DNA from: an uncultured Dermabacter sp.
Lineage (GTDB): Bacteria; Actinomycetota; Actinomycetes; Actinomycetales; Dermabacteraceae
Direction of reading: 5' to 3'
Assembly: GCA_947252755.1 (NCBI GenBank)
Contig: CAMXWV010000004.1
Span: 113,742-177,741, forward strand
DNA length: 64,000 nucleotides
Both the position numbers and the translations under genes were made by a program. The notes under the pieces are model-generated. The model was not told the DNA's origin, searched no databases, and saw only the letters and a list, made by a program, of their open reading frames with translations. Below, one piece after another: positions 7,171 to 17,004 of the stretch (within the stretch, counting starts at the first letter, position 1; each line of letters starts with the position of its first letter).

Positions 7171-8981
7171 GCGATCATCCCCGTTCGCCGCACCGCGGAG
7201 ATCGGTCGGCATCGAAGCGGTCCGGCGGCGCCCGCCCAGAGACCCGGCGCGGCAGCGCGATCGACCCGCATCGCCGCCACCGGATGATTCTGGTGGCGAT
7301 CGCTGTGTTCGCGCTCATCCTGGGCGGGCGGCTGCTCTGGGTGCAGGGTCTGAACTCCGAGGCGCTCGCGGAAAAAGCGGTGCAGAACCGCACCATCTCC
7401 CGCACTGTCCCCGCCAACCGCGGTGACATCCTCGATGCCAACGGCAGGGTGCTCGCCACCAACGTGGAGCGCTACGACATCTGGGTGAACCAGAACTTCG
7501 TGGCCGACTACCTTGCCAAGGACAAGGACGCTGAAGAGAAAGGCATTCCCGCCGCGGCCAAGCAGCTCGCTCCGCTCACCGGTCTCTCCGTGGAAGAGCT
7601 GGAGAAGAAGCTCACCGGAACCAGGGGATTCGAGTACATCGTCAAAGGGGTGGAGCCTGAGCGTCGCGCCGCGATCATGAACCTGGGCATCCCCGGCATC
7701 GGCAGTGATCCCGTGTTCGATCGCATCTACCCCGCCGGTGATGTGGGCGGCAATGTGATCGGCTTCGTGGGCGCGGACGGAACCGCGCTCGCCGGCACCG
7801 AACTCTCCTGGGACACGACTCTGCGCGGCAAGGACGGCCACACCACATACGAGCGGGGCGCTGGCGGACAAGCCATTCCGTCCGGTCAGAGCTCCACCAC
7901 GCCCGCGGTGGACGGGGATGACGTCATCCTCACCATCGACCAGGACATCCAGTACCGCGCGCAGCAGATCATCGCGAGCACCGTCAAGGACTTCGGCGCC
8001 AAGGGCGGATCCATCGTGGTGATCGATGTGAAGAACGGGGACATCGTGGCCCTGGCGGACTACCCCACGTACAATCCGAATGACCCCGGAGCTACACCGC
8101 CGGAGTACCGCGGCAACCAGTCTGTCTCCAACGTGTTCGAGCCCGGATCCACCGGCAAGCTGTTCACCGTGGCCGCCGCGATCGAAGAGGGCACAGCCAC
8201 CCCCGCCAGCCGCTACACCGTGCCGTACAAGCAGAGCTTCAAAGGCCATGAGGTGCGCGACTCCCACCCGCACGAGGTTCAGCAGCTGACCCTGCCCGGC
8301 GTACTCAAGAACTCCTCGAACACCGGCACCGTGCAGATCGCCACCACGATGTCCCCCCAGACCCGCCATGACTACCTGGTGAAGTTCGGGCTCGGTTCGA
8401 AGACCGGGGTGCCGCTGCCGGGAGAGTCAGCTGGGATCCTCCACGACCCCGAGGGTTGGAACGGTCGCACCGAGTTCGCCACCGCCTTCGGGCAGGGTTA
8501 CTCCGTGACGGCGCTGCAGATCACCAGCGCCGTGGGCACCTTCGCCAATGACGGCGTGCACGTCACCCCACGCATCATCAAAGGGGTGCGGGACGCCAAC
8601 GGCACAGTGCACCCTGTGGAGAAGAGCTCAGCGCAGAGAGTCGTCTCCCCGGAAACAGCCCACACCATGCTGCAGCTGATGGACTCGGACATTCCCGATG
8701 ACGGCAAGCAGAACGCGAACGTGCCGCATTTTGCCGTCGGCGGCAAAACCGGCACCGCGCAGGTGCCGGGCGGCACCTACACCGCCTCCTTCATCGGCAT
8801 GGCGCCCATGGATGACCCGCACTATGTTGTGGGAGTGTTCGTGTTCGGGTTGGACTCCTTTCAGCCCGGCAATACGGTGGCCGCTCCGGCCTTCAGTGAG
8901 ATCATGGGCTACACCCTTCATGTGCGCCGGGTGGCCCCGACCGGCAAGCCGGGGGTTGAGCTTGAGAACGAATGGAAGTGA
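7167..8981 (+). CDS. ftsI: septal penicillin-binding protein (FtsI/PBP3 class B transpeptidase)
   Basis: A 604-aa class B penicillin-binding protein that cross-links septal peptidoglycan. A basic N-terminus and one membrane anchor (about residues 34-55) precede a PBP dimerisation domain starting with the NRGDILDANGRVLA motif, then the transpeptidase domain. All three active-site motifs are visible: S328-T-G-K331 with the acylated serine, S383-S-N385, and K527-T-G-T530. It overlaps ftsL by 4 nt and is followed by murE 5 nt later. No PASTA domain is seen at the C-terminus. Expected partner of FtsW, encoded in the same cluster. Confidence 0.95.
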   Translation: MSDHPRSPHRGDRSASKRSGGARPETRRGSAIDPHRRHRMILVAIAVFALILGGRLLWVQGLNSEALAEKAVQNRTISRTVPANRGDILDANGRVLATNVERYDIWVNQNFVADYLAKDKDAEEKGIPAAAKQLAPLTGLSVEELEKKLTGTRGFEYIVKGVEPERRAAIMNLGIPGIGSDPVFDRIYPAGDVGGNVIGFVGADGTALAGTELSWDTTLRGKDGHTTYERGAGGQAIPSGQSSTTPAVDGDDVILTIDQDIQYRAQQIIASTVKDFGAKGGSIVVIDVKNGDIVALADYPTYNPNDPGATPPEYRGNQSVSNVFEPGSTGKLFTVAAAIEEGTATPASRYTVPYKQSFKGHEVRDSHPHEVQQLTLPGVLKNSSNTGTVQIATTMSPQTRHDYLVKFGLGSKTGVPLPGESAGILHDPEGWNGRTEFATAFGQGYSVTALQITSAVGTFANDGVHVTPRIIKGVRDANGTVHPVEKSSAQRVVSPETAHTMLQLMDSDIPDDGKQNANVPHFAVGGKTGTAQVPGGTYTASFIGMAPMDDPHYVVGVFVFGLDSFQPGNTVAAPAFSEIMGYTLHVRRVAPTGKPGVELENEWK

Positions 8982-8985
8982 GCGT

Positions 8986-10563
8986 ATGCCCGCACGCACA
9001 ATCGACTCCCGTCCCGCGCATCCGGTGGCGCTGCGCGCCGCTGACCTCGCCGACGCGCTCGGCGCGGATCTGATCGGTGAAGACCTGCCGCTGACCGGTG
9101 CCACCCTTGATTCCCGCACCGTGCGGGACGGTGATCTGTGGATTGCGCTGCAGGGAGAGAACAACCACGGTGCTGAGTTCGCGGCTGGAGCCCTCGCACT
9201 CGGTGCCGCTGCTGTGCTCACCGATGATGCGGGGCGCACTCTCGTGGAGAGTGCGGCAGCCTCTGCCGGGGTGCGCCAGCCGTCGATCCTGCTTGCGGAG
9301 GATCCGCGCGCGCTCGCAGCCCCCGCAGCGCACCTGATCTATGGCCGCCCCAGCGAGGCGATGACGGTGATCGGCGTGACCGGCACCAACGGCAAAACCT
9401 CCATCACCACCATGATCGACCGCACACTCGCCTCCATGGGGATCGCGTCGGCCGTGGTGGGCACGAACGGCACTTTCCTGACGGACGCGGAAGGCACCGC
9501 CTTCACCATCCCCACGGTGCGCACCACCCCGGAGGCCCCGGAGCTGCACGGCATGCTGGCGATGATGCGTGAGCGCGGCGTGCAGAGCGCCTCCCTTGAA
9601 GTGTCCAGCCACGCTATGGTCCTCCACCGGGCCGACGCGGTCCGCTTCGCGGTGGCGCTGTTCACGAACCTCAGCCAGGACCACCTGGACTTCCACGGAA
9701 CCATGGAGGCCTACTTCGAGGCGAAGCGCCTGCTGTTCATGCCGGAGCATGCCGAGCACGGCATCGTGTGCGTGGATGATGACTGGGGGGTGCGGCTGGC
9801 GGCTACCGCCGGGATCCCGGTCACCACCTACACCACGGATCCCCAGCGGGAGGCGGACTATCGCATCACCGCGATCCGCCCCCACGGCTTCGGCACTGTC
9901 TCCACGGTGGAGAGCGCCGGGGCGGAGCCCTTCGACCTGATCTCTGCTCTGCCCGGCACTCATTACGCTGCCAACAGCCTTGGGGTGGCGCTCGCCCTGC
10001 AGCAGACAGGGTATCCCTTCGAGGAGGCAGCGGAGCATCTGGGCCGCTCCGGTCAGGTGCCCGGCCGGATGGAGCTGGTGGAGGACGGGGAGATCCGTGC
10101 GGTTGTGGACTACTCCCACACGCCCGACGCACTCCACAAGACCCTGACCACTATGCGCAGCCTGCCGTCCGTGGGACGAGTGATCTGCGTGATGGGCGCA
10201 GGCGGGGAGCGCGACCGTGCCAAACGCCCGGTCATGGGGGAGGTCAGCGCACGCGCCGCGGACATGGTGATCGTCACCGATGACAACCCCCGCACCGAAG
10301 ATCCCGCCTCGATTCGGGCCGCTGTTCTGGAGGGGGCTCGGGCGGAAGCCGAACATTCCGGCGCCGATGTCATCGAAGAGGGGGACCGCGCCGCCGCGAT
10401 CCGCCGCGCCCTGGAGCTTGCTCAGCCGAGCGATGTGGTGCTCATCGCCGGCAAGGGCGCCGAAACCGGCCAGGATGTGGGAGGCCGCATCATCGACTTC
10501 GACGACCGCGCTCAGGTGCGAGCCTTCTTTGCGCAGTCAGAAGGGGCCCAGAATCATGCTTGA
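8986..10563 (+). CDS. murE: UDP-MurNAc-L-Ala-D-Glu--meso-DAP ligase
   Basis: A 525-aa ATP-dependent Mur ligase adding the third stem-peptide residue. It has the N-terminal UDP-binding domain (LTGATLDSRTVRDGDLWIAL), P-loop GTNGKT at residues 133-138, central motifs (LEVSSHAMVLHRAD; TNLSQDHLDFHG) and the C-terminal DNPR motif at 433-436. DNPR is the known signature for meso-diaminopimelate, as opposed to the different motif of lysine-adding enzymes, so this cell probably has DAP-type peptidoglycan. The ATG at 8986 has GGAAGTGAG just upstream; a longer in-frame extension overlaps ftsI and is rejected. Its end overlaps murF by 8 nt. Confidence 0.95.
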   Translation: MPARTIDSRPAHPVALRAADLADALGADLIGEDLPLTGATLDSRTVRDGDLWIALQGENNHGAEFAAGALALGAAAVLTDDAGRTLVESAAASAGVRQPSILLAEDPRALAAPAAHLIYGRPSEAMTVIGVTGTNGKTSITTMIDRTLASMGIASAVVGTNGTFLTDAEGTAFTIPTVRTTPEAPELHGMLAMMRERGVQSASLEVSSHAMVLHRADAVRFAVALFTNLSQDHLDFHGTMEAYFEAKRLLFMPEHAEHGIVCVDDDWGVRLAATAGIPVTTYTTDPQREADYRITAIRPHGFGTVSTVESAGAEPFDLISALPGTHYAANSLGVALALQQTGYPFEEAAEHLGRSGQVPGRMELVEDGEIRAVVDYSHTPDALHKTLTTMRSLPSVGRVICVMGAGGERDRAKRPVMGEVSARAADMVIVTDDNPRTEDPASIRAAVLEGARAEAEHSGADVIEEGDRAAAIRRALELAQPSDVVLIAGKGAETGQDVGGRIIDFDDRAQVRAFFAQSEGAQNHA

Positions 10564-11977
10564 GACCACCGCAGCAGCCATCGCCGAGATCACCGGTGGG
10601 TCGCTCGTGGGCGGCGCTGATCCGGACCTCACCGTCACCGGCGCCGCCCGCGTGGACTCCCGCCTCATCCAACCCGGGGACCTGTTCATCGCCTTTGCGG
10701 GGGAGCACGCTGACGGCCACGATTTCGCTGCCGCCGCCCACCGCAGCGGCGCAGTGCTCAGCCTGCTCACTCGCGAGGCCGATGTGCCCGGCATCCTGGT
10801 GACCGATCCGCTGGAGGCGATCACTGCACTCGCCACGGCGATGCTGACTCGAGCCCGAGCGGAGAATGACCGGTTGACAGTCATCGGCATCACCGGATCC
10901 AGCGGAAAGACCAGCACCAAAGACCTGTTGAACGCGATCCTCAGCCCCGTGGCGGAGACCATCGCCCCTGCCGGCTCCCGCAATAATGAGCTGGGCCTGC
11001 CGCTGACGATTCTCGAGCTGACGGCGAACACCCGCTTCCTGGTGCTGGAGATGGGAGCCCGCGGCATCGGCCATATCCGTCATCTCACTGAGATCGCCCG
11101 GCCGGACATCTCCGTGGTGCTCAATGTGGGCAGCGCTCACGTGGGCGAGTTCGGCAGCGTGGACAACATCCGCATCGCCAAACAGGAGCTGGTGGAGGCA
11201 CTCACCGAGGACGGCACCGCCGTGCTGAACCTGGATGATCCGCGCGTGGCCCAGATGGCGAGCGCAAGCGCTGGGCGGGTGATCGGCACCGGGTTCGCCG
11301 CCGATGCTGAGGTCACTGCTGAGAATCTGCGTGTGGATGACGCCGCACGCCCGGCTTTCACACTCATCACCCCCGCGGGCAGCGCCGAGGTGCAGCTGCA
11401 GCTCACGGGCGAGCATCATGTCTCCAACGCGCTGCAGGCAGCCGCTGCAGCGCTCGCTGCAGGAGTGGATGGTGAGCAGATCGCGTCGGGCCTGCGATCG
11501 GCGACCTCCCGTTCACACGGTCGAATGCAGGTGAACGAGGTGGACCGCGGGATCACCATCATCAATGATGCGTACAACGCAAACCCGGACTCCATGCGCA
11601 CTGCGCTGAAAGCGCTGGCACACCTCGGCCGCACCCGCCGCACCATCGCGGTGCTCGGCGAGATGCTCGAGCTCGGCGAGGACTCGATCCGGCTGCACGA
11701 TGAGGTGGGGCGGCTTGCTGTGCGGCTCAACATCACGCACCTGATCGCCGTGGGAGACGGCGCCCGGGCGATCCACAACGGTGCGCACCTGGAAGGCAGC
11801 TTCGGGGGCGAATCACAGTGGGTGGACTCGATCCAGAGCGCCCGGGATGTGTTAGAAACGATGATGCAGCCCGGTGACGTCGTGCTGCTGAAATCGTCCA
11901 ACGGAGTCGGCTTGGCGCGCCTCGGCGACCAGCTGGTCCAGGACCTGACGACCTCCACGAGGGAGAACCACGCGTGA
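10556..11977 (+). CDS. murF: UDP-MurNAc-tripeptide--D-alanyl-D-alanine ligase
   Basis: A 473-aa Mur ligase that attaches D-Ala-D-Ala to the UDP-MurNAc-tripeptide, completing the pentapeptide. The N-terminal MurF-type domain (ARVDSRLIQPGDLFIAF) is followed by the P-loop GSSGKT at residues 114-119, the central VLEMGARGIGHI and NVGSAHVGEF motifs, and the C-terminal INDAYNANPDSM motif. The start ATG 10556 lies inside the end of murE. No ddl gene for D-Ala-D-Ala synthesis is in this window, so that enzyme must be encoded elsewhere. It overlaps mraY by 4 nt. Confidence 0.95.
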   Translation: MLETTAAAIAEITGGSLVGGADPDLTVTGAARVDSRLIQPGDLFIAFAGEHADGHDFAAAAHRSGAVLSLLTREADVPGILVTDPLEAITALATAMLTRARAENDRLTVIGITGSSGKTSTKDLLNAILSPVAETIAPAGSRNNELGLPLTILELTANTRFLVLEMGARGIGHIRHLTEIARPDISVVLNVGSAHVGEFGSVDNIRIAKQELVEALTEDGTAVLNLDDPRVAQMASASAGRVIGTGFAADAEVTAENLRVDDAARPAFTLITPAGSAEVQLQLTGEHHVSNALQAAAAALAAGVDGEQIASGLRSATSRSHGRMQVNEVDRGITIINDAYNANPDSMRTALKALAHLGRTRRTIAVLGEMLELGEDSIRLHDEVGRLAVRLNITHLIAVGDGARAIHNGAHLEGSFGGESQWVDSIQSARDVLETMMQPGDVVLLKSSNGVGLARLGDQLVQDLTTSTRENHA

Positions 11978-13068
11978 TCGGCATCCTCATCGCAGGCGCC
12001 GTGGCCCTGATCATGACCGGCCTCGGCACGCCCCTGCTCATCCGGATTCTGGTTCGGAAACAGTACGGGCAGTTCGTGCGGGATGACGGGCCCACGTCAC
12101 ACTCCACCAAGCGCGGCACCCCCACCATGGGCGGCATCATGATCATCGCCGCCACGCTCGTCGCCTACGGCATCGCGCACCTGGGCACGTGGACGGCGCC
12201 GACCGTGTCGGGCCTGCTCGTGCTGTTCCTCATGACCGGGCTGGGCGTGCTCGGCTTCGCCGATGACTACCTGAAGATCGCGAAGAAGCAGTCGCTCGGC
12301 CTCACCGCGCGGAAGAAGCTTGTGGGCCAGTTCCTGGTGGCCACCGCATTCGCGGTGCTCGCGCTCATGTTCCCGGATCATCGCGGGCTCACTCCCGCGA
12401 GCCTGAAGATCTCCTTCACCCGTGATATCACCTGGTTGGACCTCGCCTTCGCCGGCGCTGGCATCGGCGTGGTGCTGTTCGCGCTGTGGGCGAACTTCCT
12501 GGTGGCCGCCTGGTCCAACGGCGTGAACCTTACCGACGGCCTTGACGGACTCGCCACCGGAGCGACCGCGATGTTCACCGGCAGCTATGTGCTCATGATG
12601 TTCTGGCAGTGGCGCCAGACCGCGGAGAACACTGCTATCGGCGGTGACTATCAGACCCGTGATCCGCTGGACCTTGCTATCCTGGCGGCCGCTATTCTGG
12701 GCGCCTGCATAGGCTTCCTCTGGTGGAACACCTCACCCGCGAAGATCTTCATGGGGGACACCGGCTCCCTCGCCCTCGGCGGCGCGCTCGCTGGCTTGAC
12801 TATTCTTTCCCGCACGGAATTCGTGGGCGCGATCGTAGGCGGGCTGTTCATCATCATCTCCCTGTCCGTCATCATCCAGGTGACCAGCTTCAAACTCACC
12901 CGAAAACGGGTGTTCCGCATGGCGCCGCTGCAGCACCACTTCGAGCTGAAGGGCTGGAATGAGGTCACCATCGTGGTCCGCTTCTGGATCGTGGCGCTGC
13001 TGTGCGCCGCGGTGGGCCTCAGCGCCTTCTATGCCGACGCACTCCTCATTCTCGCTGGCCAGCTCTGA
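11974..13068 (+). CDS. mraY: phospho-N-acetylmuramoyl-pentapeptide transferase
   Basis: A 364-aa polytopic membrane enzyme with about ten transmembrane segments. It transfers phospho-MurNAc-pentapeptide to undecaprenyl phosphate to make lipid I. The diagnostic residues are visible: the THSTKRGTPTMGG entry motif, D97-D98 of ADDYLK, D188 and D191 in NLTDGLDGLA, and a conserved histidine stretch PLQHHFEL near the C-terminus. It starts with GTG overlapping the murF stop. The next gene, murD, follows after 17 nt. Confidence 0.96.
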   Translation: MIGILIAGAVALIMTGLGTPLLIRILVRKQYGQFVRDDGPTSHSTKRGTPTMGGIMIIAATLVAYGIAHLGTWTAPTVSGLLVLFLMTGLGVLGFADDYLKIAKKQSLGLTARKKLVGQFLVATAFAVLALMFPDHRGLTPASLKISFTRDITWLDLAFAGAGIGVVLFALWANFLVAAWSNGVNLTDGLDGLATGATAMFTGSYVLMMFWQWRQTAENTAIGGDYQTRDPLDLAILAAAILGACIGFLWWNTSPAKIFMGDTGSLALGGALAGLTILSRTEFVGAIVGGLFIIISLSVIIQVTSFKLTRKRVFRMAPLQHHFELKGWNEVTIVVRFWIVALLCAAVGLSAFYADALLILAGQL

Positions 13069-13085
13069 CCGGAAGGATCCCGCCC

Positions 13086-14570
13086 GTGACCGCACCGTCT
13101 CGCCCCCTCGCTGAGCGCCCCTGGCCCGGCCTGGATGTGCAGGGCAGCCGAATCCTCGTGACCGGCTTCGGCGTTTCCGGATATGCGGTGGTGGACCAGA
13201 CCCTGCAGCGCGGAGCCCGCGTTGTGGCCGTGGATGCCGCCACGGACGATGCCGCCGAGGAGCGGGCAGCGGTGCTGAGGACCCTGGGAGCCGATATCCG
13301 GCTCGGCGCCCAGCACACCGCGGAACTGCCCGACGGCGAATTCGATGTGGTGGTCACCTCACCAGGGTGGCGCCCCGACCAGCCGCTGCTCGCCGAAGCC
13401 GCGGCGCGCGGCATCCCCATCTGGTCCGAGGTCGAACTCGCTCGACGCATGCAGCCCGCGGACGGCCCGATCTGGCTCACGCTCACCGGCACCAACGGCA
13501 AGACCACCGCGGTCACCATGCTCGAACACATTCTGCGCACCGCGGGCCTGCGAGCAGTTGCCGCCGGAAATGTGGGGCTCCCGCTCATCGAAGCGGTGCT
13601 CGACCCCACCGGCTTCGACGTGGTGGCGGTGGAGCTGTCCAGCTTCCAGCTGCACTGGACGGAGCACCTGCTCGCTGAGGCCAGCGCAATCCTGAACATC
13701 ACCGATGACCACGTGGACTGGCATGGCAGCCTCGAGGCCTACGCCGAGGCGAAGGGCCGCATCTACGAGGGCACCCGCACCGCATGCTTCTTCAGCGTGC
13801 ACGACGAGCGCACCCGCACCCTGCTCGAAGCCGCGGACGTCCAGGAGGGCTGCCGGGCAATCGGAGTGGGCGTGGGCATTCCCGCCGTCAGCGAACTCGG
13901 AGTGGTGGAGGGTGTGCTGGTGGACCGCGCATTCACACCCAATCGCCGCCGCCAAGCCCTGGAGCTCGCGCAGCTGTCTGACCTCGATCATCTGGGCCCG
14001 CACGGGGCGCCCGGCCACATGGTGTTCAACGCGCTGATCGCGGCCGGCCTTGCCCGCGCCATCGATGTGGAGCCCGCGCATATCCGTGATGGGCTGCGCA
14101 GCTACCGCCCGGGCGCGCACCGCATCGAAATCGTTGCCACTCAGAACGGCGTCGTCTTCGTGGACGACTCCAAGGCCACCAACCCCGCCGCCGCCCGTGC
14201 TGCCCTGGCAAGCGCAGCGTCCATCGTGTGGATCGCCGGCGGCCAGACCAAGGGAGCTGACCTCACCGAGCTTGTGGCGGACAGCCGTGACCGGCTGCGG
14301 CATGTGGTGCTGATCGGCGCCGACCCGGATGCCTTCACCCAGGTGCTCGCCGAGCATGCAAGCGGTGTTGACTGGACCTGGATCGATCCCGTTGATCACA
14401 GCGGACCTGCTGACCTTATGCACGCGGCGGTCGCCGCTGCCCGGGAGCGGGCTACTGAGGGGGATGTGGTGCTGCTCGCTCCGGCTGCCGCGAGCAAGGA
14501 CCAGTTCACCGACTACAACGAACGCGGTGACCTGTTCCAGGACGCTGTGCGGGCTGGGAGGCCTACATGA
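13086..14570 (+). CDS. murD: UDP-N-acetylmuramoyl-L-alanine--D-glutamate ligase
   Basis: A 494-aa Mur ligase adding D-glutamate to UDP-MurNAc-L-Ala. An N-terminal Rossmann fold (ILVTGFGVSGYAVVD) precedes the P-loop GTNGKT at residues 135-140; VAVELSSFQLHW, the ITDDHVDWHG motif and the C-terminal VFVDDSKATNPAAA motif identify MurD. I chose GTG 13086 with GGAAGG upstream (13071-13076); the longer open frame runs back into mraY. It is slightly longer than the E. coli enzyme because of a loop near residues 270-300. It overlaps ftsW by 4 nt. Confidence 0.94.
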   Translation: MTAPSRPLAERPWPGLDVQGSRILVTGFGVSGYAVVDQTLQRGARVVAVDAATDDAAEERAAVLRTLGADIRLGAQHTAELPDGEFDVVVTSPGWRPDQPLLAEAAARGIPIWSEVELARRMQPADGPIWLTLTGTNGKTTAVTMLEHILRTAGLRAVAAGNVGLPLIEAVLDPTGFDVVAVELSSFQLHWTEHLLAEASAILNITDDHVDWHGSLEAYAEAKGRIYEGTRTACFFSVHDERTRTLLEAADVQEGCRAIGVGVGIPAVSELGVVEGVLVDRAFTPNRRRQALELAQLSDLDHLGPHGAPGHMVFNALIAAGLARAIDVEPAHIRDGLRSYRPGAHRIEIVATQNGVVFVDDSKATNPAAARAALASAASIVWIAGGQTKGADLTELVADSRDRLRHVVLIGADPDAFTQVLAEHASGVDWTWIDPVDHSGPADLMHAAVAAARERATEGDVVLLAPAAASKDQFTDYNERGDLFQDAVRAGRPT

Positions 14571-15916
14571 CCTCTCAGCGAACAGCGGGCGCCGGCTCGG
14601 CAGCCGTCACGGACCGTCGGCGCAGTCAGGCACGGGTGGTTGAGGCCACAGATGAGCACCCGCTCGGTGACGTGCGGGGCCAGGTCCGCGCCAGTGTGGC
14701 CGCCTGGCTGCGTTCACCTGCGCTCGACTACTACGCGCTGCTCGTGGTGGGAGCCCTGCTGATCGGCGTGGGCCTGGTGATGGTGCTGTCCAGTTCGTCG
14801 GTGGCGAACATTGCAGCCGGCAAATCCCCCTACGCAGGATTCGCCCGGCAGCTGGTGTACGCGGTGATCGGGGTGGTGGCCCTGGTAGTGGCCCAAGCCC
14901 TCCCGCTCAAGGTCTACCGGTCGATGGGGTTCCTGTGGGCGCTGCTCGGCATCGGTTTCTTCCTGCAGTTCCTGGTGGTGGCCACGCCCCTCGGCGTGAA
15001 TGTCAACGGCAATCAGAACTGGCTGAAGATCGGGCCGGTTCAGGGGCAGCCCGCCGAGTTTCTGAAACTGGCGCTTGCCCTGTGGCTGGGCGGCATCCTC
15101 GCCGCCAAACGCCACCGCCTGCGCGATACGCGCCACCTGCTGTTTCCGATCCTGCCGGTGCTGCTGCTGGCGCTGGGGCTGGTGATCCTGGGCGATGACC
15201 TCGGCACCATGATGATGATGGCCTTCCTCGCCGCCGGCTGCCTGTGGGCGGCGGGCGTGCCCAAACGCTGGTTCCTGCTCGCCGGAGGAGCCGGAGCAGC
15301 GGGCATCCTCGCGCTCGCCGTCACCAGCCCGAACCGGATGGCCCGCATCGCCAGCTGGCGCAGCGGCGACTGCGATGGAGCCGCTGCCTGCTTCCAGTCA
15401 GACAACGGCCTCATGGCTCTCGCAGAGGGCGGCTGGTGGGGAGTGGGCCTCGGCGCCTCCCGCCAGAAATGGGGTCGCATCCCCCACGCGGACAATGACT
15501 ACATCTTCGCGGTGATCGGCGAGGAGTTCGGCCTGGTGGGCACGCTCGGTGTGCTCGGGCTGTTCCTGCTGTTCGGCCTGGTGGTGTTCAGGATGTCCAG
15601 CCGGCTGCGCGAACCCATGGCGCAGATCGCGATTGCCGGCATCTCCTGCTGGATTCTTGGCCAGGCCCTGGTGAACATGATGGTGGTGGCGGCAGTTCTG
15701 CCGGTGCTCGGCGTACCGTTGCCGTTCGTCTCCGCCGGCGGATCCGCCCTGGTGGTGTCCATGCTTGCTCTCGGGGTGCTGCTCGCATTCGCCCGCTCCG
15801 AGCCGGGGGCAGACGCAACCATCCGCGCCAAGGGCGGTTTTGCCCGCCGCAGCGCCAGTGTGGCCGCTGCCGGCCGTCCCGCCCGCTCCCGCTCCGCGAA
15901 GAAGAGATCCCAATGA
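14567..15916 (+). CDS. ftsW: SEDS-family septal peptidoglycan polymerase FtsW
   Basis: A 449-aa SEDS glycosyltransferase with about ten transmembrane helices between residues 50 and 410. It polymerises lipid II at the septum with the FtsI transpeptidase. Family hallmarks are the NGNQNWLKIG segment, QPAEFLKLALALW, the AGGWWGVGLGASRQKWG loop, PHADNDYIFAVIGEEFG, and a C-terminal LPFVSAGGSALV stretch. A 45-residue N-terminal and a basic, Arg/Ser-rich C-terminal cytoplasmic tail are typical of actinobacterial FtsW. It overlaps both murD and murG by 4 nt. Confidence 0.95.
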   Translation: MTSQRTAGAGSAAVTDRRRSQARVVEATDEHPLGDVRGQVRASVAAWLRSPALDYYALLVVGALLIGVGLVMVLSSSSVANIAAGKSPYAGFARQLVYAVIGVVALVVAQALPLKVYRSMGFLWALLGIGFFLQFLVVATPLGVNVNGNQNWLKIGPVQGQPAEFLKLALALWLGGILAAKRHRLRDTRHLLFPILPVLLLALGLVILGDDLGTMMMMAFLAAGCLWAAGVPKRWFLLAGGAGAAGILALAVTSPNRMARIASWRSGDCDGAAACFQSDNGLMALAEGGWWGVGLGASRQKWGRIPHADNDYIFAVIGEEFGLVGTLGVLGLFLLFGLVVFRMSSRLREPMAQIAIAGISCWILGQALVNMMVVAAVLPVLGVPLPFVSAGGSALVVSMLALGVLLAFARSEPGADATIRAKGGFARRSASVAAAGRPARSRSAKKRSQ

Positions 15917-17004
15917 ACTCTCAGCCCTCCTCACCTGCGCCTACGGTCCTGTTGGCCGGCGGCGGCTCTGCCGGCCATGTCTCGCCGATGCTCGCCACCG
16001 CCGACGCGCTCCACCGTCTGCACCCGCAGCTGCGGATCCTCTGCCTGGGCACAGCGGATGGCCTGGAGGCGGATCTGGTGCCCGCCGCAGGCTATGAGCT
16101 GCTCACCATTGACAAGGTGCCGTTCCCGCGACGCGTCAGCGCAGCGGCAGCACGCTTCCCGCTGCGCTTCACCGCACAGCTGCGCGCTGTGCGCCGGCTG
16201 CTGCGGGAGCACCGGGTGGACGTGGTAGCCGGATTCGGCGGCTATGTATGCCCGCCTGCCTATCTCGCTGCGCGCAGTGCGCGCATCCCGATCGTCATCC
16301 ATGAGGCGAACAAGCGGCCTGGCCTTGCCAACCGGCTCGGTGCCCGCGTCGCGGCTCGGGTAGCCACCGCGTTCGACGGCTCTTCCCTCACGGGGGCTGA
16401 ACGCGTCGGCATGCCGATGCGCCACGCGATCGCCGCATTCGACCGCGCCGCACTGCGGCCGGAAGCCCTCGCGGAGTTCGGTCTGCTGCCGGAGCGACCA
16501 ACTGTGCTCGTCACCGGCGGCTCGCTCGGCGCTCAGCGGATCAATGAGACGATCCGCGATACCGCGCAGGAGTTCGCAGATGCCGGTGCGCAGCTGCTGC
16601 ACATCACCGGGCGGGGCAAGGGCTTCCCGCTTGAGGCCCCCCACTACCACCAGGTGGAGTACGTGCGGGCGATGGAGCTCGCCTACGCCGCGGCTGACCT
16701 TGCGATCACCCGCTCCGGCGCCGGCACCGTCTGCGAAGTCACTGCGGTCGGTCTGCCCGCCGTGTTCGTTCCGCTGCCGATCGGCAACGGTGAACAGGCG
16801 CTCAACGGGGCCGATGTGGTGGCGGCGGGCGGCGCGCTCATGATCGAGGACGCCGCCTTCACACCCGAGGCCGTCCGCACTCGGGTGCTTCCGCTGATCC
16901 ACGACGCGGCTGCCCGCGCCGAGATGTCCCGCGCCGCAGCCCGCTTTGGCATCACCGACGCTGCCGAGCGGCTTGCCGCCATGATCCACCAGGAGATCCG
17001 CTGA
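15913..17004 (+). CDS. murG: UDP-GlcNAc--lipid I N-acetylglucosamine transferase
   Basis: A 363-aa GT-B fold glycosyltransferase that adds GlcNAc to lipid I, forming lipid II on the cytoplasmic face of the membrane. The N-terminal glycine loop LLAGGGSAGHVSP, the VVAGFGGYVCPPAYLAA segment, LVTGGSLGAQRINE and the UDP-GlcNAc-binding TRSGAGTVCEVTAVGLPAVFVPLP motif are all intact. Length is normal. It overlaps ftsW by 4 nt at the start and murC by 1 nt at the end (TGATG). Confidence 0.95.
   Translation: MNSQPSSPAPTVLLAGGGSAGHVSPMLATADALHRLHPQLRILCLGTADGLEADLVPAAGYELLTIDKVPFPRRVSAAAARFPLRFTAQLRAVRRLLREHRVDVVAGFGGYVCPPAYLAARSARIPIVIHEANKRPGLANRLGARVAARVATAFDGSSLTGAERVGMPMRHAIAAFDRAALRPEALAEFGLLPERPTVLVTGGSLGAQRINETIRDTAQEFADAGAQLLHITGRGKGFPLEAPHYHQVEYVRAMELAYAAADLAITRSGAGTVCEVTAVGLPAVFVPLPIGNGEQALNGADVVAAGGALMIEDAAFTPEAVRTRVLPLIHDAAARAEMSRAAARFGITDAAERLAAMIHQEIR

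Noticed and set aside
7137..8369. 410-codon minus-strand frame opposite ftsI
   Set aside because: No recognisable domain or ribosome site; ftsI has complete catalytic motifs on the other strand.
8698..8985. Long N-terminal extension of murE reaching back into ftsI
   Set aside because: The extension overlaps the ftsI catalytic region and reads as an out-of-frame translation of it; ATG 8986 with a ribosome site gives the normal MurE start.
8902..10356. 484-codon minus-strand frame opposite murE
   Set aside because: Same GC-driven shadow; murE on the plus strand has all Mur ligase motifs.
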